Assembly: GCA_004297725.1 (NCBI GenBank)
Contig: SCUS01000022.1
Span: forward strand, 1-61,810
DNA: 61,810 bases
Direction of reading: 5' to 3'
Source of the DNA: Myxococcaceae bacterium
GTDB lineage: Bacteria; Myxococcota_A; Polyangia; Polyangiales; Ga0077539
Below are positions 25,678 through 34,265 of this stretch, piece after piece. The position numbers and the translations under genes are program-made. A model generated the notes under the pieces. That model was not told the origin of the DNA. It was given only the letters and a program-made list of their open reading frames with translations, and did no database searches. The number at the start of each line of letters is the position of its first letter. Position 1 is the first letter of the stretch.

Positions 25678-26461
25678 CCAGCAGCCCGGTGTGATCGACG
25701 AAGGCCGTGCGGCAGGGGGGGCCCTCGGCGAAGAGGTAGCGGGCGACCCCGGAGTGGGAGACCGCGAGCAGCGTGGCGGAGACGGTGCCGTAGCCCGGGG
25801 TGTGGACGCACAGCGCCTGGAGCCGTCGAGCGTAGGCCGCGGGCATCAGCGAGCCCCGCGGCGGCGGCGGGATCGCCCTCGGAATGGAGTGGTCGCCCAG
25901 CACCGGGAGCATCGCCGCGAAGACGCCGTCGAGGTCCATCGAGGGCAGCGCGTCGAGCTCGATCATGGCGTTGGGAAGCTCCGCCTTGGGAAACCAGGGA
26001 GAGCCCATGCGGTCGTTGGTGAGCACGTGCATCCCGGCCGGGAGGCGCTCCACCGTCACCTCCGGGGCGTCGTCCCGCACGTACGCCACGGCCAGCGAGG
26101 CGGCGTCTCCGAAGAGCAGGTTGAAGGGGTTGAAGGTGCGCGGGGCCAGCGCCTCGAGGTGCGACGCCACCGCGTCGACGGAGCCCAGCCTCAGGGCGTC
26201 GAGCACCAGGGCCCCTCGGGAGCGCCTCGTCGAGTCGGGCATCCCCCAGGTGCGCTGGTTGGTGATCCCCACGAAGAACCCTCCTTCGGTCACCCCGAGC
26301 CACGTCCCCTGAGCCTGCCGGTCGAGGCCTCCGGCGACCCTCGGCGACTGCGAGAGCACCACCGGCCCGGTCGCCCGGCGGCTGGTGAACTCGTCGCGGT
26401 TGGCCGCGACGATCAGCGGATACGCCGGGTGTACCCCGCGCAGGGCGATGATGGTGCACAT
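25661..26461 (-). CDS. NRDE/TANGO2-family protein
   Basis: 266 codons from ATG 26461. It begins MCTIIALR, placing a Cys at position 2 as in N-terminal-nucleophile-like members, and contains the name-giving AANRDEF. Further family blocks are GTWLGVTEGGFFVGITNQR and VLTNDRMGSPWFPK. Eukaryotic TANGO2 affects Golgi organisation and haem or lipid handling. Bacterial roles are unclear. The 3' end overlaps yjbQ by 17 nt in convergent orientation. Confidence 0.88.
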   Translation of the reverse strand: MCTIIALRGVHPAYPLIVAANRDEFTSRRATGPVVLSQSPRVAGGLDRQAQGTWLGVTEGGFFVGITNQRTWGMPDSTRRSRGALVLDALRLGSVDAVASHLEALAPRTFNPFNLLFGDAASLAVAYVRDDAPEVTVERLPAGMHVLTNDRMGSPWFPKAELPNAMIELDALPSMDLDGVFAAMLPVLGDHSIPRAIPPPPRGSLMPAAYARRLQALCVHTPGYGTVSATLLAVSHSGVARYLFAEGPPCRTAFVDHTGLLATPSR

Positions 26462-26639
26462 GCCTTCGGGCGCTAGCTATACCCCTTCGCTGCGGCCGAG
26501 GTAGTGCGCCGCCGCGACGACGCCCAGCACGGTGACACGCGCCCCGCACTCGACGGCCCCGGCAGGTCTGCACTACCGTCGCGCCGTTGCTTCGCCGGAA
26601 CCCAACCGTCTCTTCACCCCATATCGTGAGGCCTCATCG

Positions 26640-28325
26640 ATGATCGCCCTGGGCACGTTACAGCGCTCCCTCTTCTCGTTCTGCGCGGCGGTCGCGGTGG
26701 TCGCGGCGGCGACGGAGGCCCAGGCGATCCCGCTGCTCAACGGCTTCGGCGGGCCCAACGGGTACGGGACGGCGGACCACTGCGTACAGCCCAACGACGA
26801 CGGCGGGTACGGCCGACCCATCGACCTGCGCCCCGCCTTTCCGGGAGGCCTCGGCTTCTTCGGCCGCACGTACCAGAGCTTCTATCTCAACACCAACGGC
26901 AACATCACCTTCAACGATGACCTGAGCCAGTACACGCCCGACGCCTTCCCGGTGGCCGATCAGCCGATGATCGCGCCCTGGTGGGCCGACGTCGACACCC
27001 GCGGCGGAGGCCAGCCGACCAACAACTCCATCTGCTTCCACGTCGAGCCCAACCGCGTGGTCGTGACCTGGCACAACGTCGGGTACTACAGCTCGCACAA
27101 CGACCGGCTCAACGACTTCCAGATGGTGCTCTCCACCTCGGGCTCGTGCACCACCGGCGGCGACTTCGACGTGGAGTTTCGCTACAACCGCTGCGAGTGG
27201 ATCACCGGCGACGCCTCCGGCGGCATGGGCGGCTTCGGCGGAACGCCCGCCCAGGTGGGCTTCGACGCGGGCAACCGCCGCAACTTCGTGGCGCTCCCCG
27301 AGTCGCGGATGCCCACGATCATCAACGTCTGCCGCAGCACCAACGTGCCCGGCGGGACGCCCGGGCTCTACCGCTTCCAGATTCGCGGCGGCGGCGTGGC
27401 GGGCGGCTGCACCGGCGCGGGCCTGCCCTGCACCGTCGCCGGCCAGATGGGCGCCTGCGGCATGGGCGTGACCATCTGCTCGGGCATGGGCACCACCTGC
27501 CAGCAGGTCAACATGCCCCGCCCCCGCCGCTGCAACGGCTTCGACAACGACTGCGACGGCGCCATCGACGACAGCAACGACCTCTGCCCGACCAACCAGG
27601 TCTGCGACCGCGGCCAGTGCGTCGACCGCTGCCAGCCCGAGCTCGGCTGCCTCACCGGCCGCACCTGCTCCGACCGCGGCACCTGCGTCGAGACCTCCTG
27701 CCTCAACATGACCTGCCCGGTCAGTCAGCGCTGCTCCGACGGGCGCTGCGTGGGCCTCTGCGACGGGGTCAACTGCCCGTGGGCGCAGAGCTGCCGCGCG
27801 GGCCGATGCGTCAACCCCTGCGCGGGCATCGTCTGCGACGGCGCGGACGTCTGCGACAGCGACCCGAGCTCCCCGACGGTGGGCCAGTGCATCGGCGGCT
27901 GCCAGTGCCACCCCTGCGGCCCGGGCCATACCTGCCAGCCGGACGGCTACTGCACCGAGGACGCGTGCACCGGCGTCACCTGCCCGACGGGCCGCCACTG
28001 CGAGCGAGGGATGTGCGTCGACTCCTGCGCCACCGGGCCGGACACCATCCTCTGCCCCGCGGGCGAGACCTGCCGCCTGGGTGAGTGCGTGGGCGGCGCC
28101 GCCGCGAGGCCCGACGCGGGCGTCAACGCGGCCACGGACGGCGGTCGCGCCGACGCGGGCATGCGCGCCGACGGCAGCGCGGGCAGCTTCTCGTACCGCC
28201 CGGCCGACCGTGGATGCACCTGCCGCGCGGGCGTGACCGACGCCGACCCTCGCTGGAGCCTCGGGGCGCTCGCCCTGGGCGCCGCGATGGTGATCCGCCG
28301 CCGCCGCCGCCACGCGCGCGGCTGA
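26640..28325 (+). CDS. NIDO-domain protein with MYXO-CTERM tail
   Basis: 561 codons from ATG 26640, which gives a signal peptide cleaved near EAQA. Residues about 30-250 form a NIDO-like domain (RTYQSFYLNTNGNITF, PMIAPWWADVDTR). A long Cys-rich region of repeated CxxGxxCxxGxCV units follows. The end has DRGCTCRAG, a hydrophobic stretch and RRRRR, the MYXO-CTERM sorting signal, so the protein is probably processed and placed on the cell surface. A putative adhesion or matrix protein. A shorter protein with the same C-terminal logic lies at 51244. Confidence 0.88.
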   Translation: MIALGTLQRSLFSFCAAVAVVAAATEAQAIPLLNGFGGPNGYGTADHCVQPNDDGGYGRPIDLRPAFPGGLGFFGRTYQSFYLNTNGNITFNDDLSQYTPDAFPVADQPMIAPWWADVDTRGGGQPTNNSICFHVEPNRVVVTWHNVGYYSSHNDRLNDFQMVLSTSGSCTTGGDFDVEFRYNRCEWITGDASGGMGGFGGTPAQVGFDAGNRRNFVALPESRMPTIINVCRSTNVPGGTPGLYRFQIRGGGVAGGCTGAGLPCTVAGQMGACGMGVTICSGMGTTCQQVNMPRPRRCNGFDNDCDGAIDDSNDLCPTNQVCDRGQCVDRCQPELGCLTGRTCSDRGTCVETSCLNMTCPVSQRCSDGRCVGLCDGVNCPWAQSCRAGRCVNPCAGIVCDGADVCDSDPSSPTVGQCIGGCQCHPCGPGHTCQPDGYCTEDACTGVTCPTGRHCERGMCVDSCATGPDTILCPAGETCRLGECVGGAAARPDAGVNAATDGGRADAGMRADGSAGSFSYRPADRGCTCRAGVTDADPRWSLGALALGAAMVIRRRRRHARG

Positions 28326-28334
28326 GCTCCCTTC

Positions 28335-29543
28335 TCAGTCCTTCGTCGCCACCTGCGTCAGCCAGGTGGACATCCCCCAGCACACCGCGCTCACGATCAG
28401 CCACGCCGGCTGATGCGCCCAGGCCGCGAGGCCCAGCGCCGAAGCGCCCAGCACCGCCAGCCTGGCGCGCTCCGAGGTCACCGCCCACCCGCGGCGCTCG
28501 GTGAGGCCGCCGACGTTGGTGAGCGCCCACACGGTCAGCGCGGAGAGCGCCCACTGCGCCGGGGCGGACATCGGAACCACCAGGGGGAGGGTGCCCGGGA
28601 CCATGGCCAGCACGAAGGCCGCGACCACGAAGCGACGCCTCGGAGGGGAGACCGTCACGGCGTACTTCGGGGTGTGCAATCGCTCGGCGGCGAGGGCGTC
28701 GAGGTCGACCGGGGTCACCCCCGAGGGAACCCACCCCGGAGCGCGGAACACGGCCTGGAGGCCGTCCCACAGGGTCGGCATCGAGGCGGCCTTGCGGGCG
28801 AGCTTCACCCCGTAGGTGAGGTGGGCCCACGAGGGGTTCCAGCTCGAGAGGGGCTCGATGGTGCCGTAGGTGGGCGACTCCTCCTCGGGCTGGAAGGTGC
28901 CGAACATCCGGTCCCAGATGATGAAGACGCCCGCGTAGTTCTTGTCGAGGTACTTGGGGTCGACCCCGTGGTGCACCCGGTGGTGCGACGGGGTGTTGAA
29001 CACCCACTCCAGGGGTCCCATTCGCCCGATGAGCCGGGTGTGGATCCAGTACTGGTAGACGATGACCAGCCCATAGGCCGTGGCGAAGGTCGCGGGGCTG
29101 AGACCCAGCAGCGCGAGCGGCAGGTAGAACCACATGGAGAAGAGCGGCTGCCAGGCGTCCTGCCGCAGGGCGACGGAGAGGTTGTACTCCTCGCTCTGGT
29201 GGTGGACGACGTGGCTGAACCACCCGATGGCGCTCTCGTGGCTCCATCGGTGAAACCAGTAATAGAAGAAGTCCGAGAGCACGAAGGCGGCGACCCAGGA
29301 GATCGCCGGGTGCGCGTCGAACCAGTGGGTGATCCGGGCGTGCTGGTAGATCCAGTAGTAGGGGCCCATCAGCGCCGCGGCGGCGACCACCGTGAGGAGC
29401 TGCTGGTAGAGCCCGCAGGCGAGGTTGTTGAGCGTGTCGTCGACCGTGTAGAGCCCCGCGCGGATCTTGCGATCGATGGCCGCCTCGACGCCCATCCCGA
29501 GGAAGTAGAAGGGAACCGCCAGCACGATCGGATTGAGGGCCAT
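28335..29543 (-). CDS. Sterol desaturase/fatty acid hydroxylase family enzyme
   Basis: 402 codons from ATG 29543. Integral membrane di-iron enzyme: several hydrophobic segments and the His box set HRWSH, HVVHHQSEEYN and HHRVHHG spread over about 120 residues. A C-terminal extension (after about residue 260) adds further membrane segments. Family members oxidise sterols, fatty acids, carotenoids or alkylglycerols (AGMO-like). Myxobacteria make sterols and ether lipids, so either substrate class is possible. It is divergent from the alcohol dehydrogenase, with 108 nt between starts. Confidence 0.88.
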   Translation of the reverse strand: MALNPIVLAVPFYFLGMGVEAAIDRKIRAGLYTVDDTLNNLACGLYQQLLTVVAAAALMGPYYWIYQHARITHWFDAHPAISWVAAFVLSDFFYYWFHRWSHESAIGWFSHVVHHQSEEYNLSVALRQDAWQPLFSMWFYLPLALLGLSPATFATAYGLVIVYQYWIHTRLIGRMGPLEWVFNTPSHHRVHHGVDPKYLDKNYAGVFIIWDRMFGTFQPEEESPTYGTIEPLSSWNPSWAHLTYGVKLARKAASMPTLWDGLQAVFRAPGWVPSGVTPVDLDALAAERLHTPKYAVTVSPPRRRFVVAAFVLAMVPGTLPLVVPMSAPAQWALSALTVWALTNVGGLTERRGWAVTSERARLAVLGASALGLAAWAHQPAWLIVSAVCWGMSTWLTQVATKD

Positions 29544-29651
29544 GGGGTTGTGGTGCCCGGAGGCTAATCCCGACCGGGCGTCGAGGGAAAACCGCGCCCG
29601 CGAAGAGAGGGACTTCTCTCCGGGCTCGACGGGCGTAGCTTGGCGGGCACC

Positions 29652-30707
29652 ATGAGCACGACCCTCGGCTTCGCAGCCTTCGACGCCACCGCTCCCTTCG
29701 CGCCCTTCCGCTTCGAGCGCCGCGCTCCCGGCGACGGCGACGTGGAGATCGACATCCTCTACTGCGGCGTGTGCCACTCCGACCTGCACACCGCGCGCGG
29801 CGAGTGGGAGGGCACCGTCTACCCATGTGTTCCGGGCCACGAGATCGTCGGTCGGGTGACCCGGGTCGGGGCCTCGGTGGAGGGCTTCGAGGTCGGCGGC
29901 CTCGCGGCGGTGGGGTGCATGGTCGACTCCTGCGGCGCGTGCCCGAGCTGCCGGGAGGGCCTGGAGCAGTACTGCGAGCGAGGCGACGTCACGTGGACGT
30001 ACAACAGCCCCGACAAGCACCGCGCCGCGCCGGTGACCTACGGCGGCTACTCGACGCGCATCGTGGTCGACCAGCGCTTCTGCCTGAAGGTCTCGGACAA
30101 GCTGCACCTCGCCGCCGTGGCGCCGCTGCTCTGCGCGGGCATCACCACGTACTCGCCGCTGAAGCACTGGGGCGCCGGCAAGGGCAAGAAGGTCGGCGTC
30201 GTGGGCCTCGGCGGCCTCGGTCACATGGGGGTGAAGTTCGCGCACGCCTTCGGGGCGCACACGGTGCTCTTCACCACGTCACCCGGGAAGGCCGAGGACG
30301 CGCGGCGCCTCGGGGCCGACGAGGTGGTGATCTCCAAAGACGCGAGCGCCATGGCCCGCCACGCGGGGAGCTTCGACATCATCCTCGACACGGTCGCGGT
30401 GCCTCACGACCTCGACGCGTACACCTCGCTGCTGCGCCGCGACGGGGCCCTGGTGCTGGTGGGTGTCCCGGAGCTTCCGCACCCTTCGCCGTCGGTGGGC
30501 AAGCTCATCGGCAGGCGCCGCAGCATCGCGGGGTCGCTCATCGGCGGCATCCGGGAGACCCAGGAGATGCTCGATTTCTGCGCCGAGCGGGGCATCGTGT
30601 CGGAGGTCGAGGTGATCCCGATGCAGCGCATCGACGAGGCCTACGCGCGGATGCTTCGCAGCGACGTGAAGTACCGCTTCGTGATCGACCTGGCCTCGCT
30701 GCGGTAG
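29652..30707 (+). CDS. Zinc-dependent NADP alcohol dehydrogenase
   Basis: 351 codons from ATG 29652 (an in-frame start 12 nt upstream is possible). Catalytic zinc ligand in CGVCHSDLH, GHEIVGRV, and a complete structural-zinc loop CGACPSCREGLEQYC. Coenzyme motif GLGGLGHMGVKFAHAFGA. This set is typical of the cinnamyl-alcohol/YahK/AdhA aldehyde reductase group, which reduces aldehydes with NADPH in the cytosol. It converges on the phosphoesterase gene with a 4-nt gap. Confidence 0.92.
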   Translation: MSTTLGFAAFDATAPFAPFRFERRAPGDGDVEIDILYCGVCHSDLHTARGEWEGTVYPCVPGHEIVGRVTRVGASVEGFEVGGLAAVGCMVDSCGACPSCREGLEQYCERGDVTWTYNSPDKHRAAPVTYGGYSTRIVVDQRFCLKVSDKLHLAAVAPLLCAGITTYSPLKHWGAGKGKKVGVVGLGGLGHMGVKFAHAFGAHTVLFTTSPGKAEDARRLGADEVVISKDASAMARHAGSFDIILDTVAVPHDLDAYTSLLRRDGALVLVGVPELPHPSPSVGKLIGRRRSIAGSLIGGIRETQEMLDFCAERGIVSEVEVIPMQRIDEAYARMLRSDVKYRFVIDLASLR

Positions 30708-30711
30708 CTCC

Positions 30712-31923
30712 TCAGCCCGCCGCCTCGCGCCACAGCCCGTGGACGTGCAGCAGGCTCCGCTCGGCGGGCACCCCGATGCGCAGCGGGAAGCCGTAGTGCC
30801 CGGTGCCGCGGTGCACGTAGAGCCTCGCGGTGCCCAGCGCCCACTGCCCGTGATCGGGCACCTGCGACAGCGCCGACACCACCGTGCCCCGAAGGCCCAG
30901 CCGTAGCAGCCCGAGCTGGCCGCCGTGGGTGTGCCCGGAGAGCACCAGGTCGGCGCTCCCCTCGGGCAGGTGGTGGAAGGCGCCCGGGTCGTGGAGCATC
31001 GCCACCCGAGGCGCTCCCGCGGTGCGGGGGAAGCGCGCGGCCACCGACTGCATGTGCGCCGCGCGGTCTCGCCAGACGAAGTCGTAGCCGACGATCTCCA
31101 CCGGGCCCGCGGCGGTCTCGGCGACGGCCATGTCGTCGACCAGCAGCGTGATGCCGTTGACCGCGAGGGCGGTCTTCACCGTGTCGAGCGCCTCGTGGTC
31201 GTGGTTGCCCAGGCACGCGTAGCAGCGGCCCTCGATGGCCTTGAGCGGAGCGAGCGCGGCGGCCAGCCACGCCGGGTCGCGCTGCGACTCCATGGTGAGC
31301 AGGTCGCCGGTGAGCAGCACGAGGTCGGGGTCGCGGGCGACCGCTCGGGCGCAGATGGCCTGGAGGCTCGCGACGGACATGAAGGCCCCGATGTGGGGAT
31401 CGGTGATCTGCACGATGCGCAGGGGGCGAGGGTCGTGGGCGCCGCGGGTCTCGTGGCGCTGCAGCGAGGGGATGACGGCGCCGTCGAGCCAGAGGTGGCG
31501 CTCGTCTTCGGAGGCCCAGAGCGAGTCGACCAGGCCGACGGTGGCGAGCGCGAAGGGCAGCCACGCGCCCCAGGGGTGGAAGCCCATCGCCCTCGCGATG
31601 GACCACGGCACCGAGAGGAAGACCACCGCCACGAACCACGAGCCCGGGACGCTGATCGCCGCGCGGTAGAGCGAGCCGCGGAGGCTCGGGCGGATGAGCG
31701 CCGCGAAGTGCACGAACACCGCGAGCTGGAGGTAGGCGAAGAGCGGCCAGGCGACCCCGGTGGTGGGGAAGACCGACAGAGAGGAGAGCGCGTGGATGCC
31801 GAGGAGCACCGCGAGGAAGGCGGCGTAGGGGCCCCCCCGGAGGGTGCGCGCGGCGCCCACGACGGTGAGCCAGGAGAGCGCGCTGAGGAGCGCGAAGAGG
31901 GTCGTCGGAGGAGGAGGGATCAC
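30712..31923 (-). CDS. Membrane-anchored metallophosphoesterase
   Basis: 403 codons from GTG 31923. About four N-terminal transmembrane segments (residues 10-130) are followed by a calcineurin-like domain: VQITDPHIG, LTGDLLTM, CLGNHDHEALD, and LSGHTHGGQLG. This is the YaeI/YkuE-type architecture, acting at the membrane. Some homologues cleave UDP-diacylglucosamine or other phosphoesters. The start codon faces that of the MATE gene across about 90 nt. Confidence 0.88.
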   Translation of the reverse strand: MIPPPPTTLFALLSALSWLTVVGAARTLRGGPYAAFLAVLLGIHALSSLSVFPTTGVAWPLFAYLQLAVFVHFAALIRPSLRGSLYRAAISVPGSWFVAVVFLSVPWSIARAMGFHPWGAWLPFALATVGLVDSLWASEDERHLWLDGAVIPSLQRHETRGAHDPRPLRIVQITDPHIGAFMSVASLQAICARAVARDPDLVLLTGDLLTMESQRDPAWLAAALAPLKAIEGRCYACLGNHDHEALDTVKTALAVNGITLLVDDMAVAETAAGPVEIVGYDFVWRDRAAHMQSVAARFPRTAGAPRVAMLHDPGAFHHLPEGSADLVLSGHTHGGQLGLLRLGLRGTVVSALSQVPDHGQWALGTARLYVHRGTGHYGFPLRIGVPAERSLLHVHGLWREAAG

Positions 31924-32013
31924 GTGGGAGGCGGAGCGTGTGTTCGCGCATCGGGCGGGTCAAGGCGCGCGGCGCGGGAGGGCGATCGCCGGTATGGTGA
32001 CGCCGCCCCGACC

Positions 32014-33387
32014 ATGGAAGCGACCCCCTGGCGACTGCCGACCGTCCGCGCCCTGTTCGCGCTCGCGTGGCCGATGATCCTCGGGCGCGCGGCGCAGTCC
32101 GTGGTGGGCTTCACCGACGCGGTGATGGTCGCCCCGCTGGGGCCTGACGCGCTCGCGGCCACCGGCAACGGCGCCCTCAACGCCTTCGCGGTGTTCATGC
32201 TGCCGCTGGGCGTCGTGTTCATCGTGCAGAGCTTCGCGGCGCAGCTCTCCGGCCGCCACGACCCCGCCCGCCTCCGCCGCTACGGCTGGTACGGCCTCGG
32301 GGTGGCGCTGCTCTCGGAGGCGGTCGCGCTCGCGCTGATCCCGGCGGTGCCGTGGCTGCTCGCGAGGGCCGACTACACCCCCGCGGTGAGCGCCCTGATG
32401 AGCGACTACATCGCGCTGCGCCTCGTCGGCGTCGGCGCCGCGGTGGGCATCGAGGCCATCGCCAACTGGTTCGGGGGCCAGGGCGACACGCGCGTCGGGC
32501 TCGCGGCGAGCGTGCTGGTGATGGTGCTCAACGTGCCGCTCGCGTGGGTGCTCATCCACGGGCTCGGCCCCGTCCCGGCGATGGGCGTGCGGGGCGCCGC
32601 GCTGGCGTCCATCGTCGCCACGCTCGCCGGCTTCGCCTACGCGCTGGGGGCCTTCGCGAGCGCCGGGAGGGGAGTGGATCGCCCCGGGTGGCGGTGGGAG
32701 GAGTTCCGCCGGGTGCTGCGCTTCGGCCTGCCCAACGGGGTAAACTGGTTCCTGGAGTTCGCGGCCTTCCTGTTCTTCATCGACGTGGTCTTCGCGGGCA
32801 TGGGCACCGCCGCCCTCGCTGCCCTCATGGCGGTGCTCCAGCTCAACTCCATCGCCTTCATGCCCGCGTTCGGGCTCGCCAACGCCGGGGCCATCCACGT
32901 GGGCCAGGCCATCGGGGCCGACTCCGCCGACGCGGTGCGGCCGCTGGTCCGCCGCACCCTCCTGGCCGCCGCGGCGTGGATGGGCCTCGTCGGCGTCGGC
33001 TACGCGCTCGCCCCCCGGCTGCTGCTGGCGCCCTTCTCTCCGGGCAGCCTCGCCGAGCGGACGGCCTTCCTGGCGGTGGCGGTGCCGCTGCTGCGGGTGG
33101 CGGTGGCGTGGCAGCTCTTCGACGCCGTCACGATGGTCTACAGCGAGACGCTTCGCGCGGCGGGCGACACCGCGTGGCCCATGCGGGTGCGCATCGCGAT
33201 CTCCTGGGGGGCCTTCGTCCCGGTGACCCTGCTCACGGCGCGCTGGGGCGGCGGCCCGGTCGTCGCGCTGTCGTGGGTGGTGCTCTACATGGCCGCGCTG
33301 GCGGCGCTGATGGCGTGGCGCTTCCGGCGAGGCGCGTGGCGCACCATGGGGCTCACCGGCGACGAGTCCGAGGCGCTGGAGCCGTGA
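32014..33387 (+). CDS. MATE family efflux transporter
   Basis: 457 codons from ATG 32014. Twelve hydrophobic segments in two halves, starting ALAWPMILGRAAQSVVGFTDAVMVAPLG, with the MATE-type paired repeats (VPLAWVLIHG, LRFGLPNGVNWFLEF). These antiporters export cationic drugs or metabolites with Na+ or H+. Length is normal. The upstream open frame antisense to the phosphoesterase is not coding. Confidence 0.9.
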   Translation: MEATPWRLPTVRALFALAWPMILGRAAQSVVGFTDAVMVAPLGPDALAATGNGALNAFAVFMLPLGVVFIVQSFAAQLSGRHDPARLRRYGWYGLGVALLSEAVALALIPAVPWLLARADYTPAVSALMSDYIALRLVGVGAAVGIEAIANWFGGQGDTRVGLAASVLVMVLNVPLAWVLIHGLGPVPAMGVRGAALASIVATLAGFAYALGAFASAGRGVDRPGWRWEEFRRVLRFGLPNGVNWFLEFAAFLFFIDVVFAGMGTAALAALMAVLQLNSIAFMPAFGLANAGAIHVGQAIGADSADAVRPLVRRTLLAAAAWMGLVGVGYALAPRLLLAPFSPGSLAERTAFLAVAVPLLRVAVAWQLFDAVTMVYSETLRAAGDTAWPMRVRIAISWGAFVPVTLLTARWGGGPVVALSWVVLYMAALAALMAWRFRRGAWRTMGLTGDESEALEP

Positions 33388-33426
33388 GGGCGACCGACGC
33401 GCTCGCGCTGTCCGATCCGCCGGGAG

Positions 33427-33456
33427 TTGGCCATCGGGCGGACGCAGACCTATCGT
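33427..33456 (+). promoter_or_regulatory. Possible sigma-70 promoter of usp gene
   Basis: TTGGCC at 33427 and TATCGT at 33451 with 18-bp spacing lie about 85 nt before the usp start, in an intergenic stretch less GC-rich than its surroundings. The match is weak (four of six at best in each box). Confidence 0.25.
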
Positions 33457-33540
33457 AGAATGACAGGTGGGCGGCAGCGGTGCCCTTCGCGCTCGCCGTC
33501 GCCTGACGGTCGGCCCGGTCGCCCGACGCAGGAGAGAATC

Positions 33541-34176
33541 ATGAGTGACGAGCTCGTTCCGATCGTGGTGGCCATCGACTTCGACGACACCGCCGATGAT
33601 GTGTTGCGCGAGGCCTGCCGGATGTCCGGCTGGCGCCGCGGCGTCGTCCTTCACCTCGCCCACGTGCTGCCCGCGCTGCACGGCGGCCAGCAGACCCTGG
33701 GCAGCATCCGCGACGAGACCGAGAAGCTGGAGTCCGTCCCGGCCCGGCTGCTCTCCTGGGTGCGGGAGCGATGCGCGGCCGACGCGACGCTCGGCAACCC
33801 CCGCGTGGTCACCCACGTCCGCACCGGGGCGCCCGCCGAGGCGCTCGCGCAGCTCTGCGTCGACATCAGCGCCCAGCTCCTCGTGGTCGGCACCCACCAG
33901 CGTACCGGCATGAAGCGCCTCGCGCTCGGCTCGGTCGCCGAGCAGATCATCCGCCACGCCCGCTGTCCGGTGCTCGTGGCGCACCCGATCAACTACGCCG
34001 GCCTCGTCCCGACGCCGCATCCCGACCCGGTCTGCAGCCAGTGCGCCGCGGTGCGCGCGTCCTCCAACGGGGCGCAGCAGTGGTGCGAGCAGCACTCGCA
34101 GCCCCACCTGCGACTGCACGTCTACGAGCCCGCGGATGTGTTTCCGGTCGGCACCGAGCGCCCCGGCAGCATCTGA
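33541..34176 (+). CDS. Universal stress protein with Cys/His C-terminal extension
   Basis: 211 codons from ATG 33541. Usp fold: IVVAIDFDDTADDVL, and a C-terminal nucleotide motif of the form VVGTHQRTGMKRLALGSVA, so probably ATP-binding. After about residue 150 an extension contains CSQCAAV and WCEQHSQPH, four Cys/His spaced like a small zinc site, followed by a conserved-looking LHVYEP. Such extended Usps seem common in myxobacteria. Cytosolic stress function assumed from the family. No operon partner. Confidence 0.85.
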   Translation: MSDELVPIVVAIDFDDTADDVLREACRMSGWRRGVVLHLAHVLPALHGGQQTLGSIRDETEKLESVPARLLSWVRERCAADATLGNPRVVTHVRTGAPAEALAQLCVDISAQLLVVGTHQRTGMKRLALGSVAEQIIRHARCPVLVAHPINYAGLVPTPHPDPVCSQCAAVRASSNGAQQWCEQHSQPHLRLHVYEPADVFPVGTERPGSI

Positions 34177-34265
34177 CGGGCGAGCCCGCGCGGCGATCGT
34201 ACCGACGCGCCACCCGTAGGGACGGAAAGTTGTCCGCAGCGCGCCGGTGGCCGATAGGAGGTCGC

